NCBI GenBank assembly: GCA_964036315.1
Contig: OZ038480.1
Coordinates: 7,645,203 to 7,709,202 of the forward strand
Direction of reading: 5' to 3'
Source: Acanthosepion esculentum
Taxonomy: Eukaryota; Mollusca; Cephalopoda; Sepiida; Sepiidae
DNA length: 64,000 bases
Shown: positions 1-11,993 of the stretch, one piece after another
Position numbering within the stretch: position 1 is the first letter of the stretch
Layout: each line of letters opens with the position of its first letter
The notes under the pieces: generated by a model
The model's input: the letters and a program-made list of their open reading frames with translations, nothing else
Told to the model about the DNA's origin: nothing
Databases searched by the model: none
Made by a program: the position numbers and the translations under genes

Positions 1-826
1 ATGTAAATTCTATGAATATTTTTCTAATCAACTATTTCATATTAAATCCCCAAAATTTTTGTAATAAAGTTTTTAAAAGAAACTTTAACAAACATATAAT
101 TAAATTCCTTATAGACTGTTTAAACATTCAAACTTATATCAAACATTATAATATTTATGAACTCTCGAAGTAAAGCAAAACAACAGCGCCTATTTCGGGC
201 CTTTCATTCCAAAGAAAGTTAATGACACTTTCTCTCATAACTTCTTTCTCTCTTTTTCTCTTTATGCCTTTTTCTCCTCTCCCCCTTCCATATCAATATA
301 TAACTTCCGTTAAGTTAACCGATTTAATGTGTCAATGTCTGGATTTCCTCAAACAATTTAAATTTGAGAGAATAGAAATTTTACATCTAACTCAATCATG
401 TCTCTCTCCCCACTCACTTCCTCACTTCGTTAATTTACATATACTTAGTACTGCCCGTCATAAATGTGTAAATTTCATTTCATTTTTCGTTTCAACCTTT
501 GGAAGTAAAATCTGATGATCCGCGGTCCTTTAAAAGGACTGTGGTGAAATAATTTATTACATGGAACCTTAAAGTGGTCTGTTTTAATTTAAATTATTAG
601 CTCTGATTTACATTGAGCTCTCTGGATTTTATCCTCATTGGGTCTACCCATACGGATTACCTAATTTTTCGTAAACTAAATATATATATATATAAAATTC
701 AAAGGATGTATCTTTTAACTTCATGTTTTGCAGATGCAGAGAATGTCAAGGTAAGATAAATCCTTTGAATTCAATAACAGATATCATAGTTATATTTAAT
801 TTAAATAAAATTTTCTTATAATGCCA

Positions 827-875
<49 letters not shown>

Positions 876-962
876 TTATGTATATATATATATTTATGTA
901 TATATATATATTTATATATATATTTATATTTATATATATATATTTATATATATATTTATATT

Positions 963-993
<31 letters not shown>

Positions 994-1146
994 ATATAAA
1001 GGTGTATTTAGGCACCCAAAATTCATCTAAATAGGTTTTATTAAGTAACACCAACAAAGTCAGTCTATTAAACTTTTTATATTGTCATTCTAATTTCTGA
1101 CTGAGGTGTTTTACAATGGCATTATAATTATTAATAAACTGTTCAA
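1..1146. other. AT-rich non-coding stretch
   Basis: No exon or transposon protein could be recognised here. It is AT-rich and includes a (TA)n microsatellite at about 832-1000. It may be intronic if the host gene continues leftward. Confidence 0.5.
832..1000. repeat. (TA)n / TATATTTA microsatellite
   Basis: About 170 bp of alternating TA with TTTA interruptions. The open frames through it are low-complexity artefacts. Confidence 0.95.
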
Positions 1147-1541
1147 ATCTGTCTATGTTTCTGTGATGAGGTATTATGTACATTATTTACATTATTCGGA
1201 CTATTGTCCTCATCTTTGTCGCCATATTTATTAAAATGTTTTGGCCTTCAGGTAGTTGGAATGTTGAACTGAACCCTTTATTTCGATCACTGGGGTAGAC
1301 TGTTCTAGTTCTACGTGCCATGTTTAATGGATGTCAGTTATCAGTTATCTCCTGTTAATTCCCCTCTGAAAGTTCTCCACTACCTTAACTGGGTTTGAAC
1401 ACACACTCTTTGGGTCCTGTCACTGGATCTAACTAACGCCTTTATCAACTGTGCCATGTATTCTTGAGGACAACGGCCGAAATGTTGTAATAAATATGGC
1501 GACAAAGATGAGGACAATAGTCTGAATAATGTAAATAATGT
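1147..1541. mobile_element. SINE foldback copy A
   Basis: The element is an inverted arrangement of one repeat unit. The left part (1147-1460) is the minus orientation: tail, body, then the tRNA-like head with its B-box-like sequence near 1390-1400. The right part (1461-1541) is a plus-orientation tail ending AATAATGTAAATAATG. It is flanked by an 11-bp duplication, AAACTGTTCAA, at 1136-1146 and 1542-1552. The left tail has lost the AGAAGGCC part of the tail hairpin. Such duplications point to target-primed retrotransposition rather than cut-and-paste. Confidence 0.8.
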
Positions 1542-2051
1542 AAACTGTTCAAGTTCATTTTTTTTTTACATACAAAATTACTTTTGACTGTCACAGTCAT
1601 TTTCAACAAACATGTGTGATCAATCTGTTAAGCAAAATGTATTTGATTTAATTATAAGGTTTTTAGATTTTAGTATTTTAATTCCAGCAATCTTTTTCTT
1701 TTCAATCATTTCACACCAAGCAAGGTGGAAATGCTAGTAGTACACAGAGGATTTGCAGAAAGTGAAAGTGAGAGAAAAGACTGGATATAGGGGGGATAGA
1801 AGAAAGGATAAAAGATGAACGAGGTTCAAGATGACAGAAGATAGTGATTGACATTGCATTTAAATTTTTGAAGATTGTAGTTTTCAGGGAAGCAAGTAAA
1901 TGGAAGGGAGTTTCACAGGTGGGAAATATGAGAAAAACTGTTGGAATAGAAGTGGCAGTTACATTTAACTGTTTTGACAGTAAAAGGGTCGGACCTAGAA
2001 GTGAAACTGTAGTTGGGGCATTAGGAAAAAAAGCTTGTCAGAGCAGTTGCC

Positions 2052-2291
2052 TTATTTACATTATTTGGACTATTGTCCTCATCTTTGTCACGATATTTAT
2101 TACTACGTTTCGGCCGTTGTATGCTCTGGCCTTCTTCAGGTGGTTGGAATGTCAAACTGAATCCTTTATTTCGCTCGCTGGAGTGTACAATGGCCGAAAT
2201 GTTGTAATAAATATGGCGACAAAGATGAGGACAATAGTCCGAATAATGTAAATAATGTACATAATACCTCATCTCAGAAATATAGACAGAT
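2052..2291. mobile_element. SINE foldback copy B inside a LINE
   Basis: A 240-bp hairpin made of two inverted copies of the SINE tail, without the tRNA head. It is flanked by a 12-bp duplication, AGAGCAGTTGCC, at 2040-2051 and 2292-2303. The uninterrupted LINE copy near 52885-52905 reads straight through the equivalent site, so insertion boundaries and duplication are confirmed inside the window. Confidence 0.88.
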
Positions 2292-2428
2292 AGAGCAGTT
2301 GCCATGGAAATATTTGTAGAAAAGACAAGGTGAATCCACATCATGTCTGTGAGAAAGTGACTGAAGTTGAGATGCCAGGTCAGGATTGATTACATTGCAG
2401 ATCCTTCTTTTGATTTTGTCAAGAACCT

Positions 2429-2483
2429 CAAAATGAATAGCAAGAACCTCAAAATGAATAGCAAGAACCTCAAAATGAATAGC
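2429..2483 (+). repeat. 18-bp tandem repeat, 3 copies
   Basis: Three exact copies of AAGAACCTCAAAATGAAT and its neighbouring base pattern lie in tandem within the LINE fragment. This is a local triplication; other LINE copies carry the segment once. Confidence 0.8.
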
Positions 2484-3590
2484 AGGAGCACCAGACCAGA
2501 TATAGCAACAGTATTCAATGCTTGGCCAAATGGTAGATTTGTAAATGTGCAAAATGGAAGAGAAAAACCTTCTGACACAACACAATGAACCAAATTTCCT
2601 TGCAGTAGATGCAGCTATTGATTCAATGTAGTTCTTCTATTTCAAGTCAATTGAAAATAAGAGGCCAAGAAGGGTTCAGTGAGGTGCTCTCCAGGAATCG
2701 AGCATCAGCCATGTTGATGGTGGGCAGGGAAGTTTCTCTATGGTGGGTAAATAAGAGTAGTTTAGTATTGGAGACATTAAAATTTACAAGCCATTTCCTG
2801 CCCCCGTTAACCACTGATTGAAGGTCTTTTCAAAAGCAGTGGCCAGGTTAATTTTGTCAGCTCTGATGGATTTGCTATCGAGACAGGAGTAAATGGTAGT
2901 GTCATCTGCATAAATGCCTACTTAGGAAATGATGACATCAGGAAGATCATTGATGAAGATCAAAAACAGTGTAGGATGCAGGATAGAGCCTTGGGGGACA
3001 CCTGTGTTCATGTGAAAGGATCTGGAAGCAAGCCTGTTCAGAACGACCTTCATTTCATGATTTGATAGGAGTGATTGGATGAAATCAAACAATCGTCCTG
3101 TAATACCATAGCTCTGAAGCTTATGTAGAAGACCAGCATGCCACACCCTGTCAAATGCCTTTGAGATATCTAGAGCCACAGCTTGAGCTTTGCCGTTATT
3201 ATCAAGAGCTTGATATACATATTCAGTGATAGCTGTAAGCATGTCAGTGGTTGACCTGGCAAAATGGAAGCCATATTGTTTGTCAGAGAGTAGGTTGTGA
3301 GAGGTAAGATGCTTGATGACTTCAGCATTGATTAAAGACTCAAATACTTTGCCGAAAAGCAGTAGGAGACTAACAGGGTGATAATTAGAAGGGAGGTCAG
3401 AAGATTCTCCAGAGTTCTTAAAAACAGGAACTACAGAGAAGGGCTTCCAACAAGCTGGAAAGCAGGAAGCAGCGAGGTAATAGTTGTAGAGTTTGGAGAG
3501 AACTGGAACCAGCTCAGGAGAACATTTCTTAAGGAAGAAGGCTCAGATCTTGTCATCTTCACTTGCCTTATCAGTCAGTAATCACCAAAA

Positions 3591-5060
3591 AGAAAAAAAA
3601 AACTACTAAAAAAAAGAAAAGAAATAAAAAAAGCATTTTAGAAATAGGTGAATATTTATTCAGACTGCATTCTTGAACCTTTCAAACTCAGATCTATGCT
3701 TTTCATTGAATCCTTAGCACTTTTCAAAAAGAAGCCCTGAAACCATTGGTGTATTAAGAATATTTAAAATCCAATGAAATTTCATTGTATTTGATTTCAA
3801 AATTCTAACCTCAGGCTGAATCATAGCAATTCAATTTCTTGGTGAATATTACAAGTTTAAAGGGTGTGAAGTGAATGCAGAAGTACATTAAAAGGTTGAA
3901 GACAGATGCAAAAAAGAATAAAATGAAAAATTAAAGTTTGACCAGATTGCGGCTCAAATGATCCTTAAGAAAATCTATCAAATCTAAGAATTTAAAATTC
4001 TATTTGAGTAGGTTTGGTAAGATTCACAAAGTAGAAGTGAGTATATCTTGCATTGGAGTAGCTATAATCATATCACTTTCGATGCATTTTCCTTCAGGTC
4101 AAAGAGGAGGAGACTTTGCAATTTGGGACAATAAAAAATTAAGTTGAAATTAAATACAAAATATAAAGAAACTTTACTGTAAACTGAAGAGAATGTATTA
4201 TGTTAAAAATGTCTTCTTGTCTAATATTTGTGGTGAACCCAGATGTAAAATAAAATATATAAACGAAAAAAAAAGAATTCAAATTAAAATAAGGCATTTG
4301 GTTTCCCCTTAAACTCCTTCTCTCTTTTTCACTCTCTAAATTTTTTCTCAACTACCAAGAAGGCAACCCTCAGAGAAAAAGAGGAAGAAGAAGAAAAACT
4401 GAACATGTCTACAAAACAGCAGAAGTTTGCTGCTTCATGCATCTTGCCACTGAAATAAAAATCTACCACAAGAAGAGAGGCTCCACTCATAATTTCTGCT
4501 ATAAAAAAAAAAAAAAATGACCACTAGAAGATAAAAAAAATTTTGTCCAATCAAAAACAAAAAAAAAAACAGAGAGAGTTTTGATATTAGCTGAAACCAA
4601 GCCTGGATCCGTGTCTATAGCGATATAAATGGACAGCCCAGAGGCAGAACAGGAGAAGGGACCACCAGAGAAACCAGCCAAGTGTGTCATGCAAAGTAGT
4701 TAAGTGGTCATCTGCTTAAGATATTTTCAACCCTTCTGAGGGTTGAGAAAACATGGCATCTTGATGCCGTATCTATTTCCAAGATGACATCTACTATTAA
4801 GGCCTGACTGATAAGCTATCAATCTGAAAAGAGACTTTCTCCTGACTGCTACCGAGGTCAGATTTGTAAACAAACTTTCACTATGCTGAATTACAAAAGA
4901 TTTGCTCCAATTGAAGTCAAATAAATAAATAAATATATATTATTTGTTTATACCTTTGATTCAGTTTGTTTATTTCCAAAGTTTCTGATAAATATTGCTA
5001 AGTCTCTATGGTATCTTTATCACATCTTCAATGCTTTCATAAATAGTATTATCTAACTAA
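3591..5060. other. Unassigned AT-rich sequence
   Basis: Poly(A) runs and simple AT-rich sequence. No coding, RNA gene or transposon protein was recognised. Confidence 0.4.
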
Positions 5061-5498
5061 TACATTATTTACATTATTCGAACTATTGTCATCATCTTTG
5101 TTGTCATATTTATTACAACGTTTCAGCCATTGCACGCTCCGGCCTTCTTCAGGTCGTTGGAATGTCGAACTGAACCCTTTATTTTGCTCACTGGAGTAGA
5201 CTGTTCTAGTTCCACGTGCCATGTTTAATAGATGTCAGTTATCAGTTATCTCCTGTTAATTTTCCTCCGAAAGTTCTCCACTGCCTTAACCAGGTATTGA
5301 ACTCACACTCTTTGGGTCCTGTCACTGGATCTAACTAACGCCTTTATTCACTGCGCCATGTGCTCTTGAGGACACCCGAAGAAGGCCGGAGTGTACAATG
5401 GCCGAAACGTTGTAATAAATATGGCAACAAAGATGAGGACAATAGTCCGAATAATATAAATAATGTACATAATACCTCATCTCAGAAATATAGACAGA
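5061..5498. mobile_element. SINE foldback copy C
   Basis: The left part is the full minus-orientation unit: tail, body, and tRNA-like head near 5290-5365. It is joined head-side to a plus-orientation tail (5376-5498) containing GAAGAAGGCCGGAG and GGCCGAAACG. Flanked by a 7-bp duplication, TAACTAA, at 5054-5060 and 5499-5505. Same architecture as copy A. Confidence 0.8.
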
Positions 5499-5895
5499 TA
5501 ACTAACCAATGTTTGGCATATTTCATCCCAATATTTATATGATAAATGCACTATATGAATTTTATCATAGAATATCTGATTTTATTAGGATCATTTACAA
5601 TATAACTTGGTCGGGTGAAATTTTAGGTAATATCAGAATTGTTCCTCATATTGTATATAGTATATCTTAATAATTACACATATACCTACATACTGCAAAC
5701 ATAGGCATATGTGCAATTATTAATATATAATTTATAGCTCTGTTTAACTACATTGAGTACTGTTTTGTCTACAGCAAAAATTAAATATTTATTTGCTAAT
5801 CTGTATGTGAATGTAATTTTGCATGCATATATATGGTTGCTCATATCTCATTAATTAGCTCATTTTCTACACACACACACACACATATATATATA

Positions 5896-6265
5896 CACGG
5901 TGTCCATAACGTTTGTGTGCACTTTAAAAAATTTATAACTTTATTTGTATTTGCAATAGAAATAATTTATAAAAAGGATTAGAAAGAACTAAACCTATAT
6001 TTTTTTTTAAAGTTTTATTGAAATTTTATTTAAGTTTCCACATGTCCTCCATCATTAGCAATACAAAGGGTAATACGATTTTGCAGTTCACGGAAAACAT
6101 TGGCCAACTGATTTACAGTAATGCCTGAAATCACATTAGTTATTTTAGCTAGACTTAAAACTAGGTACATTAAAATTTATAACATTTTTTACAGATTATT
6201 TGTATCGCAAATACAAATAAAGTTATAAATTTTTTAAAGTGCACACAAACTTTATGGACACCATG
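5896..6265. mobile_element. 370-bp TA-flanked MITE with about 59-bp TIRs
   Basis: Terminal inverted repeats of about 59 bp (starting CACGGTGTCCAT and CATGGTGTCCAT) differ at only two or three positions. They are flanked by TA on both sides. Between them, on the minus strand, is a short transposase-like C-terminus (VFRELQNRITLCIANDGGH), typical of IS630/mariner-related DDE transposases. This is an internally deleted, non-autonomous element. Confidence 0.85.
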
Positions 6266-6279
6266 TATATGTTTGTATA

Positions 6280-7860
6280 TAGAGTTGGCTTTAGAGTTGT
6301 GGATTCTAATGCATTTTCTTGAAGTATTCCATGTATATGTTAGGTATTCATCCTGCCGATATATGTCTGATCCGATTCTGAAGTATGTTGTTTGTGTACA
6401 GAAAGTCAGCATCTCCATCAGGTTATCTATTGGTTTACTGGCCTGTTCTAGGAATGATAGAATTGTTGAGAGTCTTTTATTTATTTATAGATATGTGCAT
6501 TTATTTGAATATGTGAGTGGGGGTGGTTGGAATTTTTGTTAATATATATTGGGTTGTTATTTTGTTCCCTGTAAGGCTGTTTTTTGAGTGTTATCATCCT
6601 CTTGCACCCGTCTATCCCAGTTTGTTGGAACTGCTGCCATGTCCCCAGGGGAGTTGTTATGTTTTATGGTACTGCTTATAATGACCATTTCTTGTTCATA
6701 TGCCTCTGGGTTGCCACTTATGACTTTTGCTCAATGCTTGTGGCAGCAGAGGATCCCTTTCTTGACTTCGTATGGGTATTGGGAGTTGAAGTTGGGATAT
6801 TGTCTGGTGAAGGTTGGCTTACTGTATATGGATGTCCTGAACAAATGCTCTGTTCGAGATATTAGTACATCCAGGAATGCTAGTTTGTTGTTGCTTTCTT
6901 TCTTCATTGTGAACTGTATCGATGATCTTATTGAATTCACAGGGTCCAGTAGTAGCTGGATCTCTTCCTGGTGTGGCCAGAGTATGAAGGTGTCATCTAT
7001 GTATCTCAGCCACAGGGTTGGCTTTAGTGATGTGGATTCTAATGAATTTCCTTGGGGTATTCCATGTATATGTTAGCCATTGCTGGTGATAATGGTGAGC
7101 CCATTGCTGAACATTCATCCTGTCGATATATGTCTAATTCTATTCTGAAGTATGTCGTTTGTGTACAGAAAGTCAGCATCTCCATCAGGTTATCTATTAG
7201 TATACTGGTACATTCTCCTAGGGATGAATCCAAGGCCAGTCTGTCCCTGACTACTGATAGTGCCTCTTCTGTGGGTACCTTGGTGAACAAACTCACCACG
7301 CCCAGGCTCACCATCTGGTTGGATTGGATGGGAGCATCCTTGATTATTTCCATGAAGTGGGCAGAGTTTCAGATATATAACAGTGACTTTTCTATTAATG
7401 GGTCAATTATATCCACAAGGAAGTGACTCAGAGGGTGGCACGCAGAGCCTTGGCAGCTAACAATTGGCCTGAGTGGAAAATGATCTTTGTGAATTTTTGG
7501 GGGGACTGTATATATAAGATAGTTTGCTGTAACATGACAACTGCGTGTATGTCTTAAGTGCGAAGTGGTCTTTGTTCTTGATTAGGATCTGTGACAGTTT
7601 TCATTCTGTTTTTATTGTTGGATCTTTCTTTACTTCACTATAGCTACTATTAATAATGAGGTCTTCCAGTTTTTCTGTATATTCCGTTTTTGTCCATCAC
7701 TACAGTTACATTGCCTTTGTATAATGATGTTGTCATTCCTCTGTAGGGTTCTGATTACCAGCCTCTCCAGTTTTGTTATTTTTGATTTGGGAGCCTTAGC
7801 TTTTTCCAGTATCTGTCTTACTTTCTATCTTAGCTCATCTGCTCAAGTGCGAGAAATGTT
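6280..7860 (-). pseudogene. Penelope-like element RT relic
   Basis: Minus-strand PLE reverse transcriptase debris. The block at 7039-7353 reads VSLFTKVPTEEALSVV, DNLMEMLTFCTQTTYF and AMGSPLSPAMANIYMEY. The block at 6731-6940 reads NKLAFLDVLISRT and KPTFTRQYPNFNSQYPYEVK. These are the conserved RT core and thumb-side motifs of the widespread animal PLE family. Frameshifts and stops are frequent. A diverged partial second copy of the 7012-7220 segment lies at about 6280-6470, with a deletion of roughly 45 bp. Confidence 0.88.
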
Positions 7861-7884
7861 CAAGGCTATTTCCTGAATTTGGGC

Positions 7885-7885
7885 A

Positions 7886-7916
<31 letters not shown>

Positions 7917-7975
7917 CACACAAACACACACATTATATATATATATATATATATATATATAATGTGTGTGTGTGT
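7885..7975. repeat. (TG)n-(TA)n-(TG)n compound microsatellite
   Basis: A (TG)n run, then TATATACACACAAACACAC, then (TA)n, then (TG)n. It lies between the PLE RT relic and the hammerhead motif at 8059-8115. Confidence 0.95.
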
Positions 7976-8058
7976 GTTTATTTTAAAGAGAAAAGAGAAG
8001 CTGCAAACGTTTTGGGTTATAATGTGGATTTTTTTAAATATGTATTATACTTTAATTT

Positions 8059-8115
8059 CCATATTTTTTGCTACAAGTGTTTCAGGTCTTGTGACCTTCA
8101 TCAGGCAAAGAATGG
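8059..8115 (-). ncRNA. Type I hammerhead ribozyme motif, PLE-associated, apparently intact
   Basis: Read on the minus strand. CTGATGA is at 8104-8098. Stem II is AGGTC/GACCT closed by ACAA (8097-8084), followed by GAAA at 8083-8080. A two-pair stem III (CA-CT-TG) follows, then the cleavage-site pair T(8073)-A(8072). Stem I has an inner helix TTTGC(8109-8105)/GCAAA(8071-8067), an internal loop, and an outer helix CCAT(8115-8112)/ATGG(8062-8059). All invariant core bases are present. Very short stem III is known for hammerheads in Penelope-like elements, which act best as dimers. It lies downstream of a GIY-YIG fragment on the same strand, the position expected for a PLE terminal repeat. Activity is inferred, not shown. 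Confidence 0.82.
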
Positions 8116-8559
8116 TTATTTCCACATATTATTTAAAGGAATTGTTTTCTCATATTTAACCATTTTCTTTTGTGTATAGTAATAATCCAAATTCTTGTGG
8201 AGAAAATATTCTTCTGCTTAAAGGGCGGCAATAAAACAATTAAGATTTGTCAGAGAAAGTGCAGGGAGGAAGGAGGTCTTTGTTCTTATCATTTTATGAC
8301 CTCTGTATCTTTTTAAACCTACTTCCATTTTTGTGTATTGTGTGTATGTGTGTTTTTGCTAGTATGTATATACATATTCCTTCTCAATACATATATTCTG
8401 TTTTATTACAAGGAAATATCATTTATATATATATACACTTTGTATAGTCTGTAGGGGCCGTATGTGCGCATATGGTCCATCTAGGGTGTTTGTTTTTGCC
8501 AGTATGTTCATTCTTCATACATATTTGTGTGTGTGTGAGTGTGTGTGGTCCAACTAATG

Positions 8560-8890
8560 TGTTCGGCCACATGTGTATGGTGTATGTTTATGTGTGTGGT
8601 GGGGTTATAATTTGTTTGGTGCTGGTTTAAATTTGTCTATGAAATTTTTCTTGTATTTATAGGTAAGAATAATTGTCTGTCTGATATACTGGCATAATTC
8701 TAAATTTACCTTTGTTGTATTTGTAGATGTGTTGTGAATAAAAGGGTTTTCTGTTGTCTGGTAATTTAATGTTTCCTTTGTGAAGGGAAACTATTGCTTA
8801 GTGCTTGGGTGGTACCTATATAGGTCTTGTTGCATTTTGTGCACTTGAGTGCATAAATCACATTTTTGGAGTTGCAGTTTCAGTTTTTTA
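8560..8890 (-). pseudogene. PLE GIY-YIG endonuclease fragment
   Basis: Minus-strand translation near 8885-8800 gives NSKNVIYALKCTKC then NKTYIGTTQAL. This is the GIY-YIG endonuclease signature in the VIY...YIG form, with the CxxC pair found in PLE C-termini. Downstream sequence toward 8560 is frameshifted. With the hammerhead motif at 8059-8115 it forms the 3' end of one PLE copy. Confidence 0.75.
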
Positions 8891-8899
8891 AGTTATACA

Positions 8900-10055
8900 T
8901 GCATATATGTGTGTGTGTGTGTCTGCATACACATACATTTCTCCAGATTTTATTTACATTTTTATTTAGCTTTCTTCCCTCCTTTTCTCTTTCAACTTTT
9001 ACAATTCCTTTCCATTTAATTATTATGTAGCCTACTCTGTATATATGACTATAGTCCTGTTCCCAATGAAACAGTAAAAACTAGGCAAGTATTTTTCTAA
9101 CAGATTGCATATGTCATTATTTTTTATCTGTATTCTAGAATTTTGTTTGCATACAATTCTATATATTCATTCTTATGAATAAAAAATATTTACTATAAAT
9201 AATTTTGATTAGTATTTACCTTCATATTAATTCTTAGTTGCTTTTTTAGTGTAATTTTACGTAGGCCATCAGATCTATTGTAGTGAGTAGAGAGAACAGA
9301 TGTCTATAGAAGACAGGCTCTCAGATTCAAACTCACAGCCCTTTTCACTTCAGAAAAAAACTGCTAAATGCCTGACTACTTTGTAAGGAACTGACAGATT
9401 TGCAGTACACCAATCCTGATCCAGAGTCATCAAAATTTCTTGTAGTTTCTCACTTCTGCCATTTTGGCTCTTAAGCTTGGTGAAAGAGCTGTACTATAAA
9501 AACAGGGCCCCTTATACTAGTTGGTAACAAATTTAAAAACAAATCTTATACAATATTTATGATTCGAGAATAATGTTTTTTTAACTTTTAAAAGAGAGAC
9601 AATTTTCCCTTTATGATAAAAAAATATAGAATCTCATAATCTAATTGGCACTTGAAAAGCTGATGGAAATGTTCTTTGTCTATGATAGCGTCAATTTTTA
9701 GCTGCGTTCATACAAAAAATTAAAAAATATGTCATGATGATGACTGATTGGAATTCTCTGTGGCCAGTATAAAGGAAAACAATTCATGAGACGTCAATAT
9801 AATAAAATTATAAAATGTTATTATTAAAAAGTAAAGATAGATGACCCAAAAGAGAAATATTCGTTCAAATAACACAAACAAAATGGCTTAAAATAACATT
9901 TTCTATACTTGAATTTCAAAATGATAACATAAAACAGAATCTTGAACTTGAAATTCTTCAGTTGAAACAATTTGTTGGATATGAAAATTGACAAGAAAAA
10001 TTATTACTGAAAGAAAAAAGAAACATTGTAGAAATATTCAACAAATTCATTCATT
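8900..10055. other. Unassigned AT-rich sequence
   Basis: Short (TG)n near 8910 and AT-rich sequence. No gene or element could be recognised. Confidence 0.4.
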
Positions 10056-10059
10056 CATG

Positions 10060-10515
10060 ATATGGGCTGGAATTATCGACTGACTAAACTACTATTGAAA
10101 ACATTCAAAATCAATGAAGCATTCAAAATCAATGAAGCATTCAAAATCAATGAAGGAGTTAAACTGAACAGTGGTAACGATTGTAATTTCATGGTTAAGA
10201 CTTTCTTTGAATGATACAAATCCCAGTCTTGCAGTTTCAAAGTGAAGTGTGTATTTATACATGACAATGCCCTTGGCTATCTGAGGTTACCCGTGAATTT
10301 TTGAGCATAAAAGGTTTACAAGAGAAAAGATGGAATGGTCACTATCAAGTTCTGATCTGAATCAGTTCAATAGTGAAGATAAAATTGTATAAAGGTGGCA
10401 AACAATATGACAGCAAAGCAGATTTATGGGAAGCAATTAAAATCACTATGTTGGAAGTGGAACCTGCTGAAGTAAAAGATTTAACAAAATCAATGGATAA
10501 TAAATTGCTGGTTGT
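10060..10515 (+). pseudogene. Tc1-like transposase relic (C-terminal part)
   Basis: Plus-strand frames, with shifts, give FKVKCVFIHDNALGYL. This contains the HDNA motif that carries the second catalytic Asp. Next come SSDLNQFN, a decayed SPDLNPIE carrying the position of the third acidic residue, then GGKQYDSKADLWEAIKITM and LTKSMDNKLLVVIEKK. The order and spacing match Tc1/mariner-type transposases. Three copies of a short AATCAATGAAGCATTCAAA-like unit lie near 10110-10155. No terminal repeats were located. Confidence 0.78.
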
Positions 10516-11830
10516 TATTGAGAAAAAGATGTAAATGCTTGAAAGGCTTACCATATATGTTTGTTATTTGTTCCATTATAGGTGTTGATCAATTACTGAT
10601 GATTTTATTATCTTGTCATTGAAGTAAAAAGTGATCTTTCTGATTTTGCATAACTTTAATAAAACATCTTGCAAGTACATAAAAATTTAAGCTTTGATTT
10701 GATTTCTAAATTCCTCATTTAAAATTTGACAAAAATTGTTCAACGTAAATCCAAGTTATTTATAGCATAATAACTTCAGACAAACTATTTGACTAAAAGA
10801 CTTCGATGATTGCCATCAAATAACTCAGACAGGTGAAGTGAGTGCAGCCAAATGACGCCACCATTTCTTGACTTGTCATTTGTTAATTGGTTTTCAGGTT
10901 GCAATTCATTCTGATCAAGATTTAATATGGTAACCTGTTGTAGAGTTATTTCCTCAGTGGAAACTGTATTTGGACTAAATTCGGTCCTAAATAGGTTCAA
11001 CGTACAAAAACGTTAGGAACTTGTTATAATAAGTATTACGCAGAGTAATCGAGTTGTGGTAGCTGACTACTTCCGCATTCGACTCCCACTGACTCCTACT
11101 TATATTAGATGGGAGAGTCTATTATTTACAGACTAGGGGTGTTTCACCATAACATAACCATTTCAAGGATTGGAACATTGTGAAACAATTCTAAACTGGT
11201 GCATAGTCTAGAATATATTTTCTGAATAACTTCTCAATTCAAAAAGTGATTTAGCTAAATGAAAGCCAAAACTGAAATTATGAGAGACATTTTTAGCGTC
11301 CCTTTTTTCAGACAGTCTAAATATTTTGAAGCAAGTGAGTACAAAAGTTGAGCGTTATTCTGAATTGAAATAGATTGTGAAAATTCTGTGCCTGGTCCTT
11401 TTTGAATTTTATCTAATGTCTTGAAAGTGTCTACAAGCAAAATTAAAATTCCAAAACTGGAGAAAGCATAAGTAAAGAAAGATAATATTAATACAATTAT
11501 AAGTGATTGTTTATCAGATCAATTTGCTTGTTTTTGCCAGATGGTAGCCATTGAAACCGTTACCTTCCTTATGTGTCCTTTATTATATTCTGTAATCTAG
11601 GAATGTTCAATGGCGATCATCATGTGAATGCAACAGACAAATTCCATAACAAGGCTGGTGAATACAACAACTGAAGTGTTAAGATAATGATAAAAAAAAG
11701 GGAAGGAACTTTCATAATGAATCAATGTATAATAGTAGCAATATTTCATTGCAGAAATTCAGACAAAATTAGTGATAAAATATGACAGAGTAAATTTTAA
11801 GTTAATCTTATATGTCTGATGAGAACAAAC
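10516..11830. other. Probable intron downstream of exon 8
   Basis: No conserved coding segment for the missing C-terminal half of the TSNAXIP1-like protein was found here on the minus strand. Confidence 0.4.
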
Positions 11831-11993
11831 CTTGCCATCGAAATAGAGGGATTCTTTTTTTAAAATCCTTGCTCCATTTTTGTCCATGTTACGCAAAATA
11901 TCCAAAAGAATTTCACAAATATTCTGTGAAGAGATAACTTCAAATTGGTTGTCATCAGGGTTTATGAATTGGCAGGGCTTCACCCAAGGAGGC
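11831..11993 (-). CDS. TSNAXIP1: TSNAXIP1-like exon 8 (last one visible)
   Basis: A 163-bp exon: one base plus 54 codons. Acceptor ccaaaacag|G; donor CAAG|gtttgt is weaker than the others. It encodes [17 protein letters not shown], then a predicted helical region [16 protein letters not shown], then LYFDGK. This corresponds to the vertebrate RPDW...QLVDVLLEEIG segment. The exon that should follow was not found in the remaining 11.8 kb. Confidence 0.88.

Larger units (their letters stand above)
1690..3590 (-). pseudogene. LINE (Jockey/CR1-type) fragment with RT domain
   Basis: A minus-strand non-LTR retrotransposon relic. Its reverse transcriptase block at 2922-3242 reads [31 protein letters not shown] and TGVPQGSILHPTLFLIF: RT motif A (catalytic Asp in DISKAFD) and motif B. 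The C-terminal part and 3' UTR run leftward to about 1690, where T-rich plus-strand sequence marks the poly(A) end. Frameshifts and stops throughout make it dead. The C-terminal region is interrupted by the foldback at 2052-2291. Confidence 0.85.

Noticed and set aside
222..515. 97-codon open frame at the left edge
   Set aside because: No resemblance to a known family, low-complexity composition and no splice context; likely chance.
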